A stretch of DNA of 64,000 nt from assembly GCF_047511655.1 (NCBI RefSeq), contig NC_133386.1:75958501-76022500 (forward strand), read 5' to 3'. The stretch comes from Castor canadensis. Its lineage: Eukaryota; Chordata; Mammalia; Rodentia; Castoridae. A program made the position numbers and the translations under genes. How positions within the stretch are numbered: position 1 is the stretch's first letter; each line of letters begins with the position of its first letter. The notes under the pieces are model-generated. The model worked only from the letters and a program-made list of their open reading frames with translations, was not told the DNA's origin and did not search any database. Positions 55,215 to 64,000 of this stretch are shown piece by piece.

Positions 55215-55296
55215 GTTCTCAGGTGCCCTTGGCTGGAGGTAGAGGTCTTGACTGGCAAGCAGGGGGTTCTGTGTTCTATCCCCAACACCACATAAG
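55215..55296 (+). mobile_element. tRNA/ID-like SINE, partial
   Basis: GGCTGGAGGTAGAGG, TGGCAAGCAGGGGGTTCTG, CTATCCCCAACACCAC. Confidence 0.65.
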
Positions 55297-55889
55297 GAAA
55301 ATACCATCATCCACCTCCCAAGGTGCCCTGTATAATTTCTGAAACTTCATAATAAACTTGGACTTCACCTGGTCTCTGCACATATTCAAATATGAACAGA
55401 TAGGGTGAGGCAAGATCAAAAGTATTGGCTGTATTAAGACAGCATTAAATGTAACAATGTGTACTATTTGGATCCAGAACCAATCTTTTGGGAGGAAAGA
55501 TGGTGGAGAGGGTCTAACTTCCAGGCAGGAAGGACTGGCAAAAGATAAGCAGGCCATCCTAGTAAACTCTAGTAAAAATTCTAATCCTAGCAAATGGGTG
55601 GAAAAGCCATGTAAACAGCCAAGCTCTTAGCAAGTAACTAAGTTTATGAGGTGTGTTAATCAGAACACACTTGACTAGGAAGTCAAGTGCAGTGCATATT
55701 GAGTTTCTAGCAAAAGAACTAATTTTAGAAGGCATTGAATGGTATATTTGAGCCTACTATATTTTCAGATAATCTGGAAACCTGACATTGGCAGATGTGT
55801 AAATTCTACTTTCAACTTTTAAAACTACTCTGAAGCAAGCATATCTGAGTCTTTTATAGCCAAGATCCATAAGGTCTTAAAAAGTTCAT
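55297..55889. other. Unique sequence, no gene seen
   Basis: About 590 bp. A 105-codon minus-strand frame at 55276-55593 overlaps the SINE and shows no recognised motif. Confidence 0.5.
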
Positions 55890-56517
55890 TAGTATATGAT
55901 AGTTATACATGGGGGTTTTGTCACATTTCCATATATGCACCCTGGTTTGGTTCATCCTGTCCCTTATTCTTTCCATACCCCCACACTCATACATGTATAG
56001 AAAGTATCTCACCCATATTCACCCTCCTTTACTCTCTTCATTTACCCTCCTCTCCCACTATTACTCTCCTCTTAACATGACCTGTTTTACATTCCTGTAC
56101 TTCATTGTTCAGTGGGTTTCTGTCTTGGTATTTTGTCTGTAAATACATTGCATTTTTAATCAATCAAACAGCCTCTATAACTTCCTTATCCTTTTCACCT
56201 TACTTTGTATTGTTCAACAGCTTTCAGTGCATTTCGTTGTGTCTTGTTCGTACACAGATGTGATATATAGTATTCAGTATCATTCTTTTCCTCTTCCCTT
56301 AATCTTAACAGTACCCCTTTTGGAAACATGTTTGTATGCACATATATGTATACATATGCATATAATAATGCTTGTATTTGTATTCAGATCTATCTTCCAC
56401 ATAGAAAACATGCGACCTTTGTCTGAACCTAGCTTACTTCACTTTAACATGATCTCCAGTTTCATCCATTTACCTGTGAGTAACAAAATTTCATTCTTTA
56501 TGGCTGAATAATATTCT

Positions 56518-56562
56518 AATATATATATATATATATATACATACATATATATGTACATACAT
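56518..56562. repeat. (TA)n-rich low-complexity stretch
   Basis: TA dinucleotides with CATA/GTACATA interruptions, inside the outer L1. Confidence 0.9.
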
Positions 56563-56655
56563 CATTTTCTTAGTCCATCAGTAGTGGGGCATCTTGGCTA
56601 TTTCCATAGCTTGGCTATTACGAATAATGCTGCAATAAACATGAGTGTACAAATG

Positions 56656-57416
56656 TCTTTTTTTTTCTTTTTTCATTTTTACATTTACTTATGTATACGT
56701 TGCTTGTGCCATGTCCCCCCTACCCGTACCCCTACTTTCAGGCAGAACCTGTTCTACCCTCTTGTTCTCCGATTTTGTTGAAGAGAAAACATAGGAGATA
56801 AGAAAGACATCATTTTTGCTAGTTTGAGATAAAGATAGCTGTACAGAGAGGTTCCTAGTGTTGCTTTTATGCACTTGTATATTGCATCCCACATTGGTTC
56901 ATCTCTACCTGACCTCTTCACTACTTCCTAGTCCCCTTCCCATAGTGGCCTCTGCCAGTTTAAGATTACTTTATTCGCTCTTCTACAGGGAGCACATCAT
57001 CCACATTCAAATTTTAGGTGTTCTCCCCTTAGTGTATGACCCAGGTCCAATAATATTACTGCATTTGTTTTAGGTCTATAATCCACATATGAGGGAGAAC
57101 ATGCGAATTTTGACCTTCTAAGATGATGTTCTCCAGTTCCATCCATTTACTTGTGAATGACAAAATTTCATTCTTCTTTGTGGCTGAATAAAATTCTATT
57201 ATGTATAAATAACCACATTTTCTTGATCCATTCGTCAATTGTGGGGCATCTTGACTGTTCCCATATCTTGGCTATTATAAATAGTGTTGTGATAAAACAA
57301 GGGTGTGCAGGTGCTTTTGTAGTAATTTGAGTTGCATTCCTTCAGATATGTCCCTAGAAGTAGTATTGATGGATCATATGGCAGATCTATTGTTTTCCAA
57401 AGTGGTTATTGTAACC
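56656..57416 (-). mobile_element. L1 3' part nested in another L1, minus
   Basis: T-rich tail at 56656, GTTGCTTGTGCCATGTCCCCC 3'UTR, ATATGAGGGAGAACATGCG, and the ORF2 end to TTTTCCAAAGTGGTTATTG. Its ORF2 end repeats text also present in the outer L1 on both sides, which proves two separate elements. Confidence 0.82.
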
Positions 57417-57642
57417 TGACTTAACATTCTTTTGGGTGTATCCCTTGGAGTAGAATTGCTGGATCATATGGCAATTCTATTTTTAGTTTTTTGAGGTGCC
57501 TCCACACTATTTTCCATAGTGGTTGTACTAATTTACATTCCCACCAACAGTGAAAGTGTATGAGGATTCCTTTTTCCCCTGTATCCTCACCAACATTTGT
57601 TTGTGTTCATGATAAGTCATTCTAACAGGAGTCAGGTGGGAT

Positions 57643-57730
57643 CTTTTTTGTTGGTGGTGCTGTGGTTTGAACTCAGGGTCTCGAGCTTACAAAGCAGGTG
57701 CTCTACCTCTTAAGCCATTCCACCAGTCTG

Positions 57731-57785
<55 letters not shown>

Positions 57786-57915
57786 GGATATTTTTAAGAT
57801 AGGTTCTCCAGAACTATTTGCCCAGGCTAGCCTTGAACCCTGGTTCCCCTGATATCTGCCTTCCGAGTAGCTAGGAGTAACTAGGATTATACCCACAAGC
57901 TACTGGCACCTGGCC
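57643..57915 (-). mobile_element. Composite SINE with an internal TG repeat, minus
   Basis: GTTTGAACTCAGGGTCTCGAG, TAAGCCATTCCACCAG, a TG repeat (57733-57784), then GGCTAGCCTTGAACCCTGG to ACTGGCACCTGGCC. Confidence 0.9.
57733..57784. repeat. (TG)n microsatellite
   Basis: Pure TG repeat between the two halves of the SINE. Confidence 0.97.
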
Positions 57916-57917
57916 AG

Positions 57918-58045
57918 TAATCTTTTCCCCCCTCAACCACCAACAGTACTAGGTAAGCTCTTGACTGGGGGAGGGGGTGGAACTGAACTAAGGGCCTTCA
58001 CATTTGTAAAGCAGGTGCGCTACCACTTGAACCACATCTCTAGTC
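57918..58045 (-). mobile_element. tRNA/ID-like SINE, minus
   Basis: GGAACTGAACTAAGGGCC, AAAGCAGGTGCGCTACCAC, GAACCACATCTCTAGTC. Confidence 0.8.
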
Positions 58046-58195
58046 TAAGGTAGAATTTTAATGTGGTTTTGATTTGCATTTTCTTCATGGTCAGGGATGT
58101 TGAGCATTTCTTGTATTTTTTGGCCATTTGTACTTGCTCCTTTGAAAAATATCCATTCAGTTCCTTTGCCCATTTCTTCATTGAAGACCCTTTAA

Positions 58196-58997
58196 GTCTT
58201 TAAGGCTTTTGATTCTCTAGTGTGTTCTCTCTTTTAAGTTGTCAATATGTTTTGAAGGACAAAACTCCTTATTAAGCTAACAACTTAAGGTTCCTGATCT
58301 TAATTAATATTAACCATTTTAGTAACAAAAGGTATTACCCAGTAAATATTTGTAAATTAGAAAGCCAGTAGAGGCTAACATCCTCTCATGCTTAATTGAA
58401 AAATGCCATTGAGGTGTGTATTAAACAGTTTGAATTAGTACGTTTAGTGGAAATTGTTTATAATATAAAATGTTGAGCTTTCAAATTTTGTTCAATTAAA
58501 TTATACCTTTTGGGACATGAATCTCATTTTTATTCAAATATAAGTCTTCCACAGTCAATGAAAGATACATTAATGTCAGGTTTTAGAGAGGTAAAATGAT
58601 TAAAGGTGTAACCTTTTATAAAAACTCAAACTTCCTTGCTCATAAACTTCAGTAAGTGTACTTAACATTCAGGCTTCTCTCCACATTACTTGTTCAACAG
58701 CTATCCATCCTTCTGGTACCCAAATTTGTCACCCACAGATTCTTCTCTACATTTGAGTTGGTCATAAATCAACTTGTTTAATCCTGTGCAATAGAAAATA
58801 TTTCTCTTGTGTTTTATATCTCTATATAGCTTGCCCTTGATTTTTCTTGGCACCCTGAATTACTATTGACATAAAGTGAATAGAGTAAGTGTTTATCTCT
58901 GGCCTCCTTGGCAGAGACTAGTACTGTGTAATGTGTAAAGAGAATGCACAGCACTAATTTGGATTATGTCAACTAAGTAGATGTGATATGTTAAAAA
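58196..58997. other. Unique AT-rich sequence, no gene seen
   Basis: About 800 bp, no gene recognised. Confidence 0.5.
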
Positions 58998-59112
58998 GAT
59001 CCACTGGGCCAAGTGGGGTGGAGCATGCTTGTAATCTTAGAATTCGGGAGGCTAAGGTAGAAGGATCAACAGCCTGGGCTACATAGGGAGACCCTATCTC
59101 AAAAAAAAAAAA
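58998..59112 (+). mobile_element. B1-like SINE
   Basis: GCCAAGTGGGGTGGAGCATGC, TTCGGGAGGCTAAGGTAGAAG, CAGCCTGGGCTACATAGGG, then poly(A). Confidence 0.9.
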
Positions 59113-59288
59113 TCCATTGGGAGGCAAGGCAATAAAAACAGAACTGCAAAAAGAGGTCAGAGGGCTCCAAAGCAAACTATTTCACAACGTTGCCTGTTTT
59201 TTAAGTCTTTGCCAGCTTTGATAAAAGGGTAATGGCTCTTTTGTGTGAAATCTTAACAATTCAATCTTTTTATCATTTACTATAAAAC

Positions 59289-59480
59289 ATTAACTGGTGA
59301 AGTGTCTGGCCCTATTCTAGATACCTTAGATATGTCAATGAATGAAACAGATCTTTGGCCTTAAATTCTAAGATTTCTAATTTTAAACTTAAATTCTAGT
59401 AGGGGGAGAAAGACAATAACAATTTATAGACAAAGTTTCAAGCAGAAAGATAAGGGGGATCAGGAAATCAAGGGTGTGAA
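59289..59480 (-). mobile_element. L2 LINE 3' fragment, minus
   Basis: GTCTGGCCCTATTCTAGATAC, CAATGAATGAAACAGATC, AATTCTAGTAGGGGGAGAAAG. Confidence 0.6.
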
Positions 59481-59559
59481 GTCAAATACTATTTTCACTA
59501 CATTTCACATACACTGTAACATTGAATCCTCACTTGTGAGGGTGCATTTTTGTTTATTT

Positions 59560-59690
59560 TTTAAAGAGACAGGACCTCACTGTTGTCCAGTGAGACCCTG
59601 AACTGAGCTCAAGTGATCTTCCTGACTCAGCACCCTGAGTGGCTGGGACTACATGTACATATCACCATACCTGGCTGGAGGTTCATTTTA
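59560..59690 (-). mobile_element. B1-like SINE, minus
   Basis: AAAGAGACAGGACCTCACTG, CAAGTGATCTTCCTGACTC, GTGGCTGGGACTACATG. Confidence 0.82.
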
Positions 59691-59844
59691 GATTTTCAAA
59701 TTTTACTTGCCCAAGGCTCCATAGCTTCTCTTATATTTGGTAGTACCAAGATACTCTATTACATATGTAATCCATTATGCCAAACCATCCTTTTCTAGAG
59801 TTCAGCAAGCCTTACAGACTCTGTATTAAGAGTCCCCACTCCTA

Positions 59845-60075
59845 GATGGGCGCCAGTGACTCATGCCTACAATCCTAGTTACTTGGGAGGCTGAGATTAG
59901 GAAGGTCATGGTTTGAGGTTAATCCCAGGCAAATAGTTCACAAACCTCATCTCCAAAATAACCACAGCAAAGTGAGCTGGTGGTGTGGCTCAAGGGATAG
60001 GGTGCCTGCTTTGTGAGTGCTTGCTTTCCAAGTGTGACGCCCTGAGTTCAAACCACAGTCCCACTCAAAAAAGGA
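59845..60075 (+). mobile_element. Composite SINE
   Basis: GATGGGCGCCAGTGACTCATG, TTGGGAGGCTGAGATTAGGA, GCTGGTGGTGTGGCTCAAGG, and a tRNA-like part with an internal repeat of TGCTTGCTTT, ending AACCACAGTCCCAC. Confidence 0.9.
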
Positions 60076-60496
60076 TCCCCACTCCTGACTTGAAAAAATC
60101 ACACATTTAGGTGACTGACTCCCTCAAATCCATGTCTCAACTTGGACACCTTCAGCTTTTTATGAATACTCTGTGCAGGCTCATTGTCTTAATTCTCACT
60201 TTCCTGAAATAAAATGTTACATTTTAGTCACTATGGAATCCACAGCCTCTATGATTCTTTAATAAAGTACTTAAACCAGTTCCTGTGAAACTTTGTACTT
60301 TAATATGTATACAAATGTGTGATAATTAAACAAGTTATTCTTATAAAGAATGAATCAAAGATTAAGTAAAGAGGAAAATTAAAACATTTCTTCAGATAAA
60401 TGAAAATAGAGTCACAATAAATCAAAACCCATGGGATACAGCAAAAGCAGCAGAAAGGGAAGTTATAGTCATCAAGATGTACATCAAAAAAAGCAG

Positions 60497-60590
60497 AGGA
60501 GTTGGGAGTGTAGCTCAGTGGTAGAGTGTAGGCTTAGCATATGCAAGGTCCTCGGTTCAATCCCAAGTACCAAAACAAAACAAAAAGCAG
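60497..60590 (+). mobile_element. tRNA/ID-like SINE, tRNA-like copy
   Basis: GGGAGTGTAGCTCAGTGGTAG (good A-box), GGTTCAATCCCAAGTACC (good B-box), (CAAAA)n tail. It is the most tRNA-like SINE in the window, but has no 3' acceptor stem. Confidence 0.85.
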
Positions 60591-60811
60591 AAAGATCTCC
60601 AATGAATGACCTATTGCATCTCATGGAACTAGAAAAACAAGGACAAACCAAACTAAAAATTCACAGAAGGAAAGATACAAATATCAGAGCACAAATAGAG
60701 ATCTATAAAAAAATGCGAAGACCAATAAAATGAGCAACTGATTCTTCAAAAAGATAAAGCTGACAAACCTTAACTACAATAAGAAAAAGAGAAGACTAGA
60801 AAATGCATTTG

Positions 60812-61018
60812 ACTCAGGTGCCAGTGGCTCATGCCTACAATCCTAGCCCTTAGGAGGCTGAGATGGAGGATCACAATTCTAGGCCAGCCTGGGCAAATAG
60901 TTTGAGACACCCCATCTCCAAAATAACCACAGCAAAATGGGATAAAGGTGTGGCTTACATGGTATAATGCCTGCTTTGCAAGCACAAAGCCCTGAGTTCA
61001 AATCCCAGTCCCACAAAA
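60812..61018 (+). mobile_element. Composite SINE
   Basis: GACTCAGGTGCCAGTGGCTC, GGCCAGCCTGGGCAAATAG, TAAAGGTGTGGCTTACATGG, TTCAAATCCCAGTCCCAC. Confidence 0.92.
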
Positions 61019-61020
61019 AT

Positions 61021-61107
61021 AAATTAATTAAATAACCAGAGCAAAATGGACTGAATGTGTTCAACCAGTAGTGCTTTGCAAGCACGAAGCCCTGAGCTCA
61101 AAAAAAA
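61021..61107 (+). mobile_element. Second tRNA-like half, duplicated next to a composite SINE
   Basis: AAATAACCAGAGCAAAATGG then GTGCTTTGCAAGCACGAAGC: a partial SINE unit directly after a complete one. Confidence 0.78.
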
Positions 61108-61119
61108 GAAAATGTATGT

Positions 61120-61252
61120 GATAGTCTAGCACTGGTGGCTCATGACTGTAATCCTAGCTACTCAAGAGGAAGAGATCAGGAGGATAGTGGTTCAGAGACA
61201 GCCAGGGCAAATAGTTCACAAAACGCTATCTGGACAATACCCATCACAAACA
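61120..61252 (+). mobile_element. B1-like part of a composite SINE
   Basis: CACTGGTGGCTCATGACTG, AAGAGATCAGGAGGATAGTGG, GGGCAAATAGTTCACAAAACG; no tRNA-like half follows. Confidence 0.85.
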
Positions 61253-62404
61253 AAAAAAATGTATTTGATGTCAACATGCCTTCATGGTAAAAACTCTGAA
61301 CATCTTGTATATTGAAGTTATGAACCTTATCAACATAATAAAGGCCATATACAAGAAGCAAATAGCTAACACATTGAATGGGGAAAGTCTGAGCCTTAGC
61401 GCTAATATCTGCAACAAGACAGGTATCCATTTTCACCACTTTAATTCAATATAGTATTGGAAGTCCTAAAAGAAAAATAAAATAAAGGGCTTCTAAATTG
61501 GAAAGGAGGAAGTCAAACTGTCAGAATTTGCAGACGACATGATCCTATACATAGAAAACCACAGAGTTCACCCAAAGCTTGTTAGAACTAATAAGTGAAT
61601 TTAGAAAAGTTGAAGATGCAAACTTGATATATAAAAATCATGGTGTTTCTCTATAACAACAGTGAATTATCCGAAATAGAAATGAAGAAATTTATCCTAT
61701 TCACAACAGTTATAAAATAAGTAGGAATAAATTTAACCAGATCGGTAAAAGATTTTTACAACGTAAACTGTGAAACCTTTGTGAAAGAAATCAAAGAGGA
61801 CACACATGCACAAAGAGACAACCTACAAAATGGGAGAAAATATTTGTAACATGCATCTGACAAGGCATTAATATCTAGAATATATAAGAAACTCAAAATA
61901 TGTAAACATATAAACAACATATATAACAATAAACAATAGCAAAAAACCAAAAGCAAACACCCCCGCAAAAAAATCCAATTTTTAAAATGGGCAAATGAGA
62001 GGCCCTGAGCTCAACCCCAAGTATTGCAAAGAAATGAAGGAGGGAGGAGAGGAAGAAGAGCAAATGAGGGAGAGAGGGTAGAAATGTAGACATGACCAAT
62101 GCACAATATAAACATGTATGGAAATGTCACAGGGAAACCCATTAATGTGTGTTACCAAAACATACTAAAATGGACAACTGAGCCAAATAAACATTTTTCC
62201 AATGACAATATACAGACAGCTCCCAAGTACGTAAAAAAAAAGTTCCTCATTAATTGCAAATGGAAATCAAAACAAAGAGCTTATCTCACCAAAGTTAGAA
62301 TAGCTATTACCAAAAATACAAAAAATAACAAATGTTGACAAGGATGGGGGAAAAAAGGGAACACTCAGACACTGTTGATGAGAATGTATATTAGTACAGC
62401 CATT

Positions 62405-62483
62405 ATGACTAGGTATGGTTCAAGTGGTAGAGTCCATGCCTAGCAAGTGCAAAGCCCTGAGATCAAACCCCAGCACCACACAC
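62405..62483 (+). mobile_element. tRNA/ID-like SINE
   Basis: GGTATGGTTCAAGTGGTAGAG, GCCTAGCAAGTGCAAAGCCC, CAAACCCCAGCACC; tail replaced by (CA)n and then (GATA)n. Confidence 0.88.
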
Positions 62484-62519
62484 ACACACACACCATATAG
62501 ATAGATGATGATGGTAGAT

Positions 62520-62524
<5 letters not shown>

Positions 62525-62587
<63 letters not shown>

Positions 62588-62588
62588 G
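62525..62588. repeat. (GATA)n microsatellite
   Basis: About 15 near-perfect GATA units at the SINE tail. Confidence 0.97.
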
Positions 62589-63342
62589 ATAGATCTATTG
62601 CAGCTATTGTGGAAATAGTATGGCAGTTTGGTGGCAGTATGTTGGTGGTTCCTCAAAAACATTGAAACTACTATAAGATTCACCAATTCCCACTACTGGG
62701 TATACATCCACAGGAAATAAAATTAGCAAATCAAAGAGACATGAGCACCTGTTTATTTACTGCAGCATTATTCACAATAGCCCAAGGTATGGTTTCAAGC
62801 CTTAGATGAATTCCAGCCTCAATAGATGAACGCATAATGAAGATGTATATACATGGAATGGAATACTATTCAGCCATAAGATGAATGGAAATCCTGTCAC
62901 TTGTTACAATGTGATCAGAATGTTAAGTGAAATGAGCCAAGCAGAGATAGGTAACACTATATCTCACTTGTATGTGGAAGCTAAAAAGTGTTTCTCATGG
63001 AAGTATGCAACAGAACTGTGGTTACCAAAGCCTTGGAAGGATGTAGAGAAGGGGGTATGAGGAGTAGTTAATTAATAGTTGCAGGGTTGTTGTTAGATAG
63101 GAGAAATAACTTATATGCTCTATAGTACAGTAAGATAACTGTGGTTGACAATAATTAATTGATTATATCAGAATAGCTAATAGATTTTGAATGTTCCCAA
63201 CACAAATAATAAATGTCTGAGGTGATAGATATATCAATGACCTTCATCTGATCATTATACACTGCACACTATACCCCCATAAATATGTACAATTAGTAGA
63301 TATCAATTAAAAATCATCATTAGATAGATAGATAAATAAATA

Positions 63343-63545
63343 AATACTGGAGTTTAAATTCAGGGTTTGTACTTGCAAGGTAGGCACTCTACTGCCTGAG
63401 CAGCACCTCCAGTCCATTTTGCTATAGTTATTTTGGAGATGGGGTTTCATGAAGTATATGCCTAGGCACCCTCAAACCACAATCCTCCTGATCTCAGCCT
63501 CTCAAGTAGCTACGGTTACAGGCACGAACCACCAGTGCCCAGCCC
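63343..63545 (-). mobile_element. Composite SINE, minus
   Basis: TACTGGAGTTTAAATTCAGG, TTTTGGAGATGGGGTTTCATG, ATCCTCCTGATCTCAGCCTC, GAACCACCAGTGCCCAGC. Confidence 0.9.
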
Positions 63546-63667
63546 AAAAATGCATTTTTAAAAATAACATTTATAAATATTATACATTACTTAAGTGAAA
63601 TCAGAAAAGTTTTGACTTGTCTTTGCCACTCTAACTGTATTAAATATAATTGATGTACCTTAAATTG

Positions 63668-63760
63668 TACATTTTTTTGTGATACTGGGGTTTGATCTCA
63701 GGCCCTCAAGCTTGCTAGACAGCCACTCTATCACTTAAGCCACTCCACCAGCTTTATACA
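63668..63760 (-). mobile_element. tRNA/ID-like SINE, minus
   Basis: TTTTTTGTGATACTGGGGTTTG, AGCTTGCTAGACAGCCACTC, TAAGCCACTCCACCAGC. Confidence 0.9.
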
Positions 63761-64000
63761 TTTTTAAAGTGTACAGTTTTATAACTTTTCCATAGATATA
63801 TGTCCATGAAGTTATTATATAATAAAGATAATGACTATATCCATCACTTCCAAACATGTCCTCTTGTAAGGGCTTGATTTTGAATGTGAGATGACATATG
63901 ATATCCAAACTGAGATTTTGAGTAAGCAGTTAAATATAGAAGTGTGGACTTCAGTGGAGGGGTCTGAGCTGGAAAATAAAATTCAAAGTCATTGGCATAT

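Larger units (their letters stand above)
55890..58195 (-). mobile_element. Older L1 3' part, minus, interrupted three times
   Basis: Outer L1: 3'UTR from 55890 (CATGGGGGTTTTGTCACATTT), ORF2 end at 56440-56650, continued at 57418-57642 (CTTTTGGGTGTATCCCTTGG, TTCCCACCAACAGTG) and at 58046-58195 (TTTTGATTTGCATTTTCTTC, TTCCTTTGCCCATTTCTTC). The gaps are an inner L1 and two SINEs. Confidence 0.85.
60360..63330 (+). mobile_element. Older L1, decayed, with several SINEs inside
   Basis: ORF2 pieces in order: CCATGGGATACAGCAAAAGC at 60430 and CATGGAACTAGAAAAACAAGG at 60622 (between endonuclease and reverse transcriptase); 61255-61990 with F-A-D-D encoded at 61527-61538; 62190-62400 and 62590-63300 (ORF2 end, ATTGCAGC.. 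and TACTGCAGCATTATTCACAAT), then an A-rich end. A separate purine-rich L1 3' end (62010-62170, GGAAATGTCACAGGGAAACCC) sits inside. Frames are heavily broken. Confidence 0.8.

Noticed and set aside
60497-60590. tRNA gene candidate
   Set aside because: Good A and B boxes, but no 3' acceptor stem and an A-rich tail; it is a tRNA-derived SINE inserted in an L1.
62525-62588. Regular repeat array as CRISPR-like
   Set aside because: A simple GATA microsatellite without spacers, in a mammalian genome.
1-64000. A new multi-gene defence, metabolic or mobile system
   Set aside because: Apart from SNHG5 and its snoRNAs, all long frames belong to L1 or ERV-L remnants or to low-complexity DNA; nothing else forms a gene cluster.

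Overview
This is a mammalian, almost certainly rodent, nuclear window of about 64 kb. The evidence is a close L1 LINE subfamily, 7SL(B1)-derived and tRNA/ID-like SINEs often joined as composites, MaLR LTRs, and old L2 and MIR copies. The SINE and L1 families resemble those I remember from beaver (Castor) and its relatives; that species guess is from memory. There is no prokaryotic content, and I see no intact cellular protein-coding gene.

The one real gene is a non-coding snoRNA host gene at 51429-53003 (+), which I identify as SNHG5 (U50HG). It has a CpG-island promoter with CCAAT and TATA boxes, a 5'TOP-type start, five short exons with good splice sites, and a terminal AATAAA. Introns 3 and 4 each carry a box C/D snoRNA of the U50 family (SNORD50B, then SNORD50A), about 75-90 nt upstream of the next 3' splice site. 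The host transcript is the carrier and the intronic snoRNAs are the conserved functional products, acting as 28S rRNA 2'-O-methylation guides.

Layout. 1-5820: a 3'-incomplete + strand L1 joined head-to-head to a minus-strand L1 3' part. 5.8-16 kb: mostly unique DNA with SINEs, MIR and L2. 16.4-19.7 kb: an old inverted duplication of unique sequence, its left arm split by a SINE and an L1 fragment. 20-29 kb: L2, MIR, L1 and nested LTR remnants. 29458-36378: a full-length but dead L1 with a 15-16 bp target-site duplication and a tandem-monomer 5'UTR. 36-42 kb: unique DNA, MaLR LTRs, L2. 42.9-47.3 kb: a decayed minus-strand ERV-L pol region broken up by SINEs and a MaLR LTR. 47.6-50.5 kb: L2, old L1 and SINEs. 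50.7-53.0 kb: the SNHG5 locus. 53-64 kb: layered older L1 copies with many SINE insertions.

I found no previously undescribed multi-gene system. The items most worth checking are the SNHG5/U50 locus, the inverted duplication, the monomeric L1 promoter with its repeated antisense frame, the trimeric SINEs and the nested ERV-L.
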